A DNA stretch of 64,000 nt from the NCBI GenBank assembly GCA_022376465.1, contig JACDTU010000004.1, positions 372,001 through 436,000 on the forward strand, given 5' to 3'. A program made the translations under genes and the position numbers. The first letter of the stretch is position 1, and every line of letters starts with the position of its first letter. This DNA comes from Cubamyces lactineus (lineage: Eukaryota > Basidiomycota > Agaricomycetes > Polyporales > Polyporaceae). Below, in pieces: positions 57,223 through 64,000 of the stretch. Under the pieces are notes generated by a model. It made no database searches. It was not told where the DNA came from and worked only from the letters and a program-made list of their open reading frames with translations.

Positions 57223-60200
57223 ATGCGTAGATCCTGTACGTCACCTAATAGCGCATATATGCTAGCAAACACCTGACGTACGGGCAATCCGTGGTGCCCA
57301 CAGCCGAATCGCCAGGAGGGAGTGCGAGGAAGCGGCGACGACTGTCTTCGCCGACGTATGAAGAGCATTTTGGACCGATAAGCCAGAATGATGTGCAAGC
57401 ATTCGATGAGGTAGAGTTTCAGCTCTCTCAGAGCGGGCCCGTCGTGCCGTCGCAATCTCGAGGTCTGCCCTCGGAGGAAGTGACCAGGGGAGGCAAGGCC
57501 GCTGGGGTGGTCGAGCAGAATATGGGCGATGAGGACGATGCATTTTGGGGGAATGATGCGGAAGATGGCAAAGGTACGCCCGCCTATCATAACATACAGC
57601 CTACAACGTTCACGGTTATCCCCAGAGTGGTCATCTTCACCAGTGGGTAACCTAGCGGGCACACAAGAGCGCGCTGCTGACGAGAACTTCTTTACAACCG
57701 GCTCGAATGCTGGTGGAGGTTTTGTTTCCGCTGCGAAGATGAGTCCGGGTGCACGACCACCTCCATCTGCAGCTCGGCCCGCCGGGCTCGCATCTGCAGC
57801 TGCGCTCTCCACCGATCCACAGCCCTCTCAGTCGTTCGGCGGCTTCTCATCCACCGCAAACCTACCTAGTGCCTCGCAGACACCAGAGGCGGCTGCCCCA
57901 TTCGTCCCTCCGAGGTTCACTGGCTTTGGCCGTGCTTCTGCCCTCCCCATCCAGCCTAGAGAATTGTCACCCCCACCCTCACCTCCTCCAGAGCGACCGG
58001 ACTATGACTCTTGGTTCGACACAGACATTTCTGTGCTGCCCCCAGACGCGTTCGCGTTCAAGACTGCGCGTACGGTTCTGACCAAGCCGGGCGGCGATGA
58101 GGCTCTGCCTACCGCCAGTCAGCCTGGTCCGTCGCAAATCGCAGGGTTCACCTCAGGGCTAGCGCAGTGGAAGTCCGCGTCGCAGGTAGAACAGAGCGAG
58201 ACTCTATCACAAGAACAAGACCACTCGGTGTCTGCATCAAAGACAGTAGGGTTTGCATCTGCCGCCCAGCTTGGCTTCGCCCCGGTCGCCGAAGTCGGGT
58301 TCAGTTCTGCTGCAGCGCTGAATGGAGGTAAGAGTAACTGGGCCGCGCCATCAGCCGAAGCACTCGCCCGTGCTGCAGCCAGGATGAAGCAATGGGAGGC
58401 AGAGTTCGAACACGAGGATACGCCCCCGGCTTCTGAGGCGCAGAATGCAGAGAACACCGCGCCTTCGGGATCTGACATCCCACCAGTGCCCCCACCACCG
58501 TCATTCCAAACGCCACTACGTCCCGCTTTGCGCCCCGTAGAGAACGGGTCCGCGTTCTCGTCCGCGCAGCCACCAGATACGCCGAGTCCTGCCGGAGCAG
58601 CGTTGAAGAGTACTGCACCGACACATTTTACCGTCGTGGCAGGGATGCAAATCAAGAACAAGCCGTTCAAGTCTCCGTTGATTTCACGTCCACAGCAGCC
58701 ACGCACCGTCTCCGCACCCTCGCCCTATGTCAACTCCCCACTGAACCCTGGAAGGCGTACGGATTTCAGAGTCGCGTCGAGCTCCAAGTTGCCCTCTGCG
58801 TTCGCGATCGGTGCCAGTGCTGCCGCGGGGCCATCTACACCTGCCAAGATGCCCGCGGGAACGTCTGCGTTCGTATCGCCTCTTAAACTAGGTGGGGCGG
58901 CATTTACGTCTCCCGTTAAGTCGTTGGGGATGACCCCGCGGAGGATGGGCATGCTGGGAACAGGGAAGGGGAAGTTCTCGACCCCGTTCAAACCGGGGAT
59001 GGCCCCCGGAGAGCCCGGGAGAAGTCAGCTCGAACAGAGGCTGCGACAAGAGCAGACAGAAGCAGCGGCTGGGCGGCCGGTGCAGATACAGGCTGGAGCA
59101 ACGTCTACCAAGAAGGGTAAAGAGAAGAAGACATATGGATTCTTCGACCTCAGTGAGTGCCATGTGCCGCTATATTGTGTTTCGATGGCTTGACTAAGCT
59201 CGTCATAATAGACCCACCTCCAGAGAGGAAGACACTCGCTGAATCGGGCCTAAGGCCCATGTCGTATACAGAGGAAGAGCTGGAAGTTATGGGAATGTAT
59301 GATTACCATTAATCGTTTCTTCTTCGTTCGACTAACTAACGTTTATTATAGCAATGTCGAGGAACTCCGGCAAATGCGCCCCTGCAACGCAATTTACTAC
59401 AGGTTCCACTCTGCTATACCCACCACAGGCGTCGAGGACCCAGCCGAATCGGAGCAGCTCGGACCCAAGGCGGCCTTTGTGTTGCTCAAAGAACGAGGGT
59501 GCCACCTGGCCACCCAGGAATGGGTGACGAACCACTACGGGCTGATCTTGTGGAAGCTCGCGGGCATGGTATGTTTGGAACCAGAGCGCGAGCGTGACCC
59601 CAAGACGAGGCGTTGGTGCTGGCCTGAGGTCATCGGACAGCTGCTCTACAGGTCAGTGAGCATGTATGCGCGGGTCCCTACTGGCCATCTCTGACAAATT
59701 TACCTCGTAGGTATGAGCGCGAGCTCAACGGCGGATGTCGTCCCGCTCTACGTCTAATCTCGACGGAAGATGCCCCCGCAGCCTGCCCTATGATCCTGTC
59801 TGTGTCCAATATCGTCGTTCGAGGCTCTCCAATGAGGGGTACACGTGGAATTTCTTTGGAAACTCAACCTGAGTTAGAGGTCACGGATGGTTGGTACCGC
59901 CTTCGGGCGAACATTGACTTGCCCTTGGCGAGAGCAGTCCGACGGGGGCGTATATGCATCGGGACCAAGCTCGCCGTCTCCGGAGCTAAGGTGCGCCGTC
60001 GTATCCTCGACTATGCACATGCTTCGATCGCTGATGCGGTCTCGAACAGCTATCCGGCGACAGAAAGGAGGCATGCGAGATCCTGGAGGCGTATGACAAC
60101 ACCTGTCTAGAGCTCACAGGTAATGGGACGAATCTCGCGCCATGGCACGCGAAGCTCGGTTTTGTCAAGCAGCCCTTCATCGCTACCTTGGACAAGTTGA

Positions 60201-61250
60201 CCCCAGACGGCGGCGTAGTTCCGGCCATGGACCTAATAATCACTAAGGTAAGTAGAGTACGTGCGATGCCTGGTATCTGACTTGACGCTATTACTCCATA
60301 GACATACCCAATTGCGTACATCGAGTTCATTAAGAACCCGGATGGTAAAGTTACAAGCATCGGCCCACGGGATGAGAAGGAGGAGCTGAAGGCGTATGAT
60401 CAGTGGCTAGTAGGTCTTGCTGTTCGGGTATTTGTGTAGAGACTCCTAACGCTTTTTGTCGCAGGCGAAGAGACAAGCGGAATCGGCGCGTATCTTGGAG
60501 GAGCTGAACTCCAACATTCAGAACCTTCAGAGATACTCTGAGCGCTTGTACTCTCGCGCTGCACCCCGCTTCGACCAATGCTTGAGAGAGGATGGTGCGT
60601 GTATTCTTGGCACCGGGGTAAGTTGTGACCTTGGTTGGCTAACGCGTGGAACAGACACCATGCCTGATCACATAGAGGGTCTGTATACGGAGATGCTGGA
60701 GGAGTGGAACAGGCCTTCCCAGGCGTGGGATCGCATCGATTTTATGACCGCCGGGTGGCTGCATATTTATTGCAAGCAGCAGGCGGATCTAGCCATTGCC
60801 CGCAGAGATGATGACCTTGCGCGCGAGCTAGAGGTCGGTTGTTCGTCTTCCGCCTGACCTGCGTATCGGATCTGACCATTCCACTATACACCTAGGAAGT
60901 ATGCCCTCCGCGGAATGTACGAGACTTCCGCGTTGTCGTTGCCAAAGATGCACGGTGGCGGAAGAACGAGCCCATGCGCGTCGTCCAGATCACCCTCTGG
61001 GATCCGCTCAAGATGGTCTTCAGCGAGAGCGGGAACCCCGGGGAGATCAAGGAGGGGCAGAGATTCCTGGTGAGTGATTCTCCCGTACCGTCCTCCCCAT
61101 CGGTAAATTGTTAACGTGCGTTTCTCTTAGGTGACGAATCTTACACCGAATCAACCGGGTGCCTGGATGACACCAGGCCCGGGGGCGGTAGTGTATCTGT
61201 TGTCCAAGCGCACCTCGAGATGGACGAACATAAAGTCCGCCAAATCCTAG
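57223..61250 (+). CDS. BRH2: BRCA2/Brh2-type recombination mediator
   Basis: Loads Rad51 on single-stranded DNA in homologous recombination. I reconstruct 12 exons giving 1117 residues: 57223-57235 (a 13-nt first exon, inferred), 57304-57573, 57656-59152, 59212-59296, 59352-59651, 59711-59990, 60050-60247, 60302-60409, 60465-60594, 60655-60833, 60896-61069 and 61131-61250. The N-terminal half carries several FxxA BRC-like motifs (GGFVSAAKMS, GLASAAALST, GFASAAQLG). The best is GFSSAAALNGGKSNWAAPSA followed by EALARAA. The C-terminal half has the BRCA2 helical domain (RPCNAIYYRFHSA, WVTNHYGLILWKLAGM, LLYRYERELNGGCRPALR). OB1 follows (PMILSVSNIV, ELEVTDGWYRLRANID), then a helical insert (ARILEELNSNIQNLQRYSER), and a last OB-like segment. 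It is compact, as in Ustilago Brh2. Confidence 0.88.
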
Positions 61251-62091
61251 CGGCTTATGAGACTACCAGCTTTGTTATGGCCATTAGGATGCCGTCGATG
61301 TAGCAGTATGTTGTATCCATCTCACCCGTGTATTCATACGTTCTCTGTTCGTGCAGTGCGGGGGTCAATCACATCCTACCAGATTATACTACCAGATTAT
61401 ACTCCGTGCTATGATGATCGGTGGCGCCCGTCCCCGCACGCGGGCCGAACGGCACGGACCTGTAGTACCGCGCGCCTCACGATCGGGCGTAAAGCCGAAG
61501 AGTGTGCTTAGTTCGCAGATGGCCTCGAGTCCCTTGACCGTGAAGCGGTTACTTCTGGATGTTTGTCATCCCTGTTCGCATCCTTCCAGCGTACCACAAA
61601 CTCAGTTACGCCCGATATCTCCAATGCCTTGCAATGATACACTCCAGCATCCAGACACTCCTGTTCTGAATGCGTACAGATGCTCACAGCGACGAACGAC
61701 AGGGGTATCGCTCTCACTCACGGAACTCCTCGGTAACCCACGCCGTCGCGGTCACCCAGCCTGGACTGAGGCCTTGGCCGTCGGCTTCAGTACAGCGGGT
61801 AAATCCGAACAAATTCCCCGACGCGAGCCCCAGCTTCCAAGGTAATCAGCTGTGCTAGCTGCGTCATGAGGCCTAACGCGTTTCGGATGGAAGGCGGGTC
61901 GACGCTAACTGCGCACGTCAATTGTACGGGCGGTATAAAGCCCCCTGCACGACCAGCGTGCACGGACGGCCTTGCTGCACAATCCCCGGTTTCGACGGCA
62001 ATCTGTTCTTGCATCGATGCTAGCACTGAGGAAGAGGTGAGCAGTCTCAGCCCCGTGCGCGAGCCGCGTTCTCACCTCGCTTCGCGCGTGG
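61251..62091. other. Intergenic region between BRCA2-like and F-box-like genes
   Basis: About 840 nt. It includes a 13-bp perfect tandem duplication (TACCAGATTATAC twice, 61377-61402). No gene is supported; an open frame entering from 61866 has non-family-like sequence and overlaps the real gene in another frame. Confidence 0.4.
61377..61402. repeat. 13-bp tandem duplication
   Basis: TACCAGATTATAC occurs twice head to tail. Probably replication slippage; no function is implied. Confidence 0.8.
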
Positions 62092-63489
62092 ATGTGCAGG
62101 TCCGAGGGTGCGAGGTCCGTAGAAGCGAGATGTCGTCCAAACCCGCCCTCCAAAAGGCACGCGGTCACATTTCCCATAGAGCTCTGGATCCTGATCCTCA
62201 GGGAAGCCCAGTACGACGACCTCCAACCGCGATACCGCTGGCTGCGACGTTACAGTCTCGTCTGCAGCGCCTGGCGGCCCTACGCACAAGAGCTTCTATT
62301 CGCGCACGTTGCGCTACGCGGTTCGGGTCATTGCAAGGCCTTCCAGCGCGCGGTGCTTTGTCCGCACAACCCTGCACACGCAGAACGACTCCGGCGCGCA
62401 GTACGCACGCTCTCGATGGTGATGGACCACCAGGAGATCTACCCGGACATAATCCAGCTGTGCCCGGCTCTGCGCGAGCTGCACCTCTGCATGTACCACG
62501 CCACTTTTCGCCCAGACGTCCTCGCCGCGCTCGCGCACGCCGTCCCGCGCACCCTACGCGCGCTGCGTGTGCGGACGTACCACTACCCAGCGCTCTTCCA
62601 GCTGCTCGCGCTTTTCCCGCACATCGAGTACCTCGAGGTGGACTGTAACAGTGTTACTGCGCCCGTCCCATCTCCGATCCCGTGCGACCCCCCGCGCTGG
62701 CGCCTCCGCGAGCTGCGCTACACGAACCTACGACGGGGCACGCACGCGCTGGTAGAATGGGCGCTGTCCGGGCCCGGGCAGGGCTCGCGCGATACCCTCG
62801 AGGGGCTGCGCGTGCAGTGCCCGTCCTTCAACCCCTCCGTGCTCCCGACGTTGGGGGTGTCGCGCCTGCGCTCGCTGGCGATCCCGCGCGTGGCGAACGG
62901 GGACGACCTGTCGGTGCTGACGCACATCGAGGAGCTGTGGATGACGGCGCCGCGCTACCCGACGCCGACGTTCCTCCCGCTGCCGGCGAGCGTGCGCCAC
63001 CTCGCGCTGCACCCGCTGGCGGGGGCGGCTGAGGTCGACTACGAGAGCATCGAGTCGGAGCTCGCGACGTTCTATGAGCAGGCGGGGGCGCATCTGGAGG
63101 TCGTAACGTACCATAGGCGGTGCGACGAGGACGACGAGTCGGTGGAGGACGTGCGGATGCTGTACGACTTTTGCAAAGCGAGGGACCTGGAGTTCAGGCT
63201 TATGGACCCGCCATATGGATACTATGCGGGCGAGGTGCGTGTATGGGCACCAGTGTGTAGTTGGCAGCGGGTACTGAAGCTTGATACTTTGCAGCGTATA
63301 CCTTTCGAGCCAATATCCCAGTGCCCAAGGCTAGCACCGCAATCGTCGCGCAGATCTACTAAACAGGAACGATTGGGCTCCATTCTGAACGCCCCGAGGA
63401 AAAAACCAACGCTCACGCGCAAGCTCGCGAGATCGGCAAAGAAGGCCTTCGGAAGCACGATACATCCCGCATCGCTCGCTCGGCCATGA
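62092..63489 (+). CDS. F-box-like / leucine-rich protein
   Basis: Probably a substrate adaptor of an SCF ubiquitin ligase, one of many in agaricomycetes. The ATG at 62092 gives 465 residues if unspliced. An F-box-like start is at about residues 25-70 (TFPIELWILILREAQ, then RRYSLVCSAWRPYAQELLFAH). Leucine-rich-repeat-like segments follow: CPALRELHLCMYH, PRTLRALRVRTYH, FPHIEYLEVDC, WRLRELRYTNL, LRSLAIPRV and SVRHLALHPL. A 60-nt candidate intron (63235-63294, donor GTGCGT, acceptor TTTGCAG) keeps the frame and would remove 20 residues; it is probably real. The C-terminal tail is basic. GC content is very high through the LRR part. Confidence 0.75.
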   Translation: MCRSEGARSVEARCRPNPPSKRHAVTFPIELWILILREAQYDDLQPRYRWLRRYSLVCSAWRPYAQELLFAHVALRGSGHCKAFQRAVLCPHNPAHAERLRRAVRTLSMVMDHQEIYPDIIQLCPALRELHLCMYHATFRPDVLAALAHAVPRTLRALRVRTYHYPALFQLLALFPHIEYLEVDCNSVTAPVPSPIPCDPPRWRLRELRYTNLRRGTHALVEWALSGPGQGSRDTLEGLRVQCPSFNPSVLPTLGVSRLRSLAIPRVANGDDLSVLTHIEELWMTAPRYPTPTFLPLPASVRHLALHPLAGAAEVDYESIESELATFYEQAGAHLEVVTYHRRCDEDDESVEDVRMLYDFCKARDLEFRLMDPPYGYYAGEVRVWAPVCSWQRVLKLDTLQRIPFEPISQCPRLAPQSSRRSTKQERLGSILNAPRKKPTLTRKLARSAKKAFGSTIHPASLARP

Positions 63490-63634
63490 TACTTTCTCAC
63501 AAACCCCAGAAACAGCGGCGGAGAGCAGAAAGGGGATGCCATTAGTGTGATTTGTAGTAACAGAGTCATAGTACAATGTGCTGGGATGGTGCAACGAGTC
63601 CGACAAAGAGGCGACAGGAGACGCGAAGTCCTTC

Positions 63635-64000
63635 TCACGCATCTGCCAGACCGTACTTGCGTAACGCACCGCGATAGTCCCCGACGTCTTCTTTGCCCAT
63701 GACCACGACGGTCGGACGAGCGGAGCTGCGGGGGCCGAAGATGCGGGCAGCAACGCGGCGAATCGTCTCCCCATCCACGGCGTCGATCTTCTCGCACATC
63801 TCAGAGACGGGGACCTTACGTCCGTGGACAAGAACCTAAGACCGCCGATGGGTATCATAGCGAAGGAGGTTCGACGGAGAAAACTCACCTGGCGACCGAG
63901 GTCTTCGACTTCGACGGCGCGGCTCTCGAGAGCCATCATCAAGCTCGACTTGAGCTGGTTTTTAGCACGGCTCAGCTCGGCCTTGGGGATGTTGGAGTAC
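63635..64000 (-). CDS. MAS1: Mitochondrial processing peptidase beta subunit, 3' end (partial)
   Basis: Matrix zinc metallopeptidase subunit (M16) that removes presequences. Only the last two exons are in the window: 63889-64000 (YSNIPKAELSRAKNQLKSSL through EVEDLGRQ) and 63635-63835 (VLVHGRKVPVSEMCEKIDAV through ALRKYGLADA), joined by a 53-nt GT-AG intron. The sequence matches the C-terminal domain of MPP-beta (EDLGRQ, ARIFGPRSSARPTVVVMG). The catalytic HxxEH motif, start and presequence lie beyond the right edge. The stop TGA is at 63635-63637. Confidence 0.88.

Overview
The window is nuclear DNA from a filamentous basidiomycete, most likely a wood-decay agaricomycete of polypore type. The evidence is the many short (about 50-70 nt) GT-AG introns, the dense two-strand gene order, a basidiomycete-style P450 cluster, GH5_9 exo-glucanases, a BRCA2/Brh2-type protein and class I myosin with TH1 and SH3 domains. 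The organism is inferred from gene style only.

Layout. 1-7 kb: the tail of an unknown gene, mitochondrial EF-Ts, a taxilin-family coiled-coil gene carrying an embedded SUMO-like domain, and UDP-GlcNAc pyrophosphorylase. 8-14 kb: a tandem pair of GH5 exo-beta-1,3-glucanases. 14.8-16 kb: a small Zn2Cys6 regulator that appears only after splicing four exons. 17.8-20.1 kb: a membrane-anchored pepsin-like protease. 21-26 kb: a single-pass membrane protein, a small membrane protein divergent from riboflavin synthase, and a Ser/Pro-rich coiled-coil protein. 26.5-35.8 kb: class I myosin, its probable UNC-45/She4-type chaperone immediately upstream, and the tRNA m1A58 methyltransferase subunit Trm6/Gcd10.

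36-52.4 kb is a P450 array, all on the minus strand: intact A, a collapsed remnant D, intact B and pseudogene C. A full-length Ty3/gypsy-type LTR retrotransposon (38957-46260) sits in the duplicated upstream region of remnant D. Its two 220-bp LTRs differ at one base, and a 4-bp target duplication is visible. It has gag, PR-RT-RNaseH-IN reading frames, and an extra reading frame of unknown function between pol and the 3' LTR.

52.9-64 kb: a single-pass membrane protein with a probable GC-AG intron, alkaline ceramidase, a BRCA2/Brh2 homologue, an F-box-like protein, and the 3' end of mitochondrial processing peptidase beta.

Functional links: myosin I and an UNC-45 chaperone are neighbours. UAP1 (chitin precursor) and the exo-glucanases belong to cell-wall metabolism. 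The P450 block is the fast-evolving accessory part. The most unusual signals are the SUMO-like domain inside taxilin, the third reading frame in the retroelement, and a predicted Glu-to-Asp change at the catalytic acid/base of one glucanase copy.
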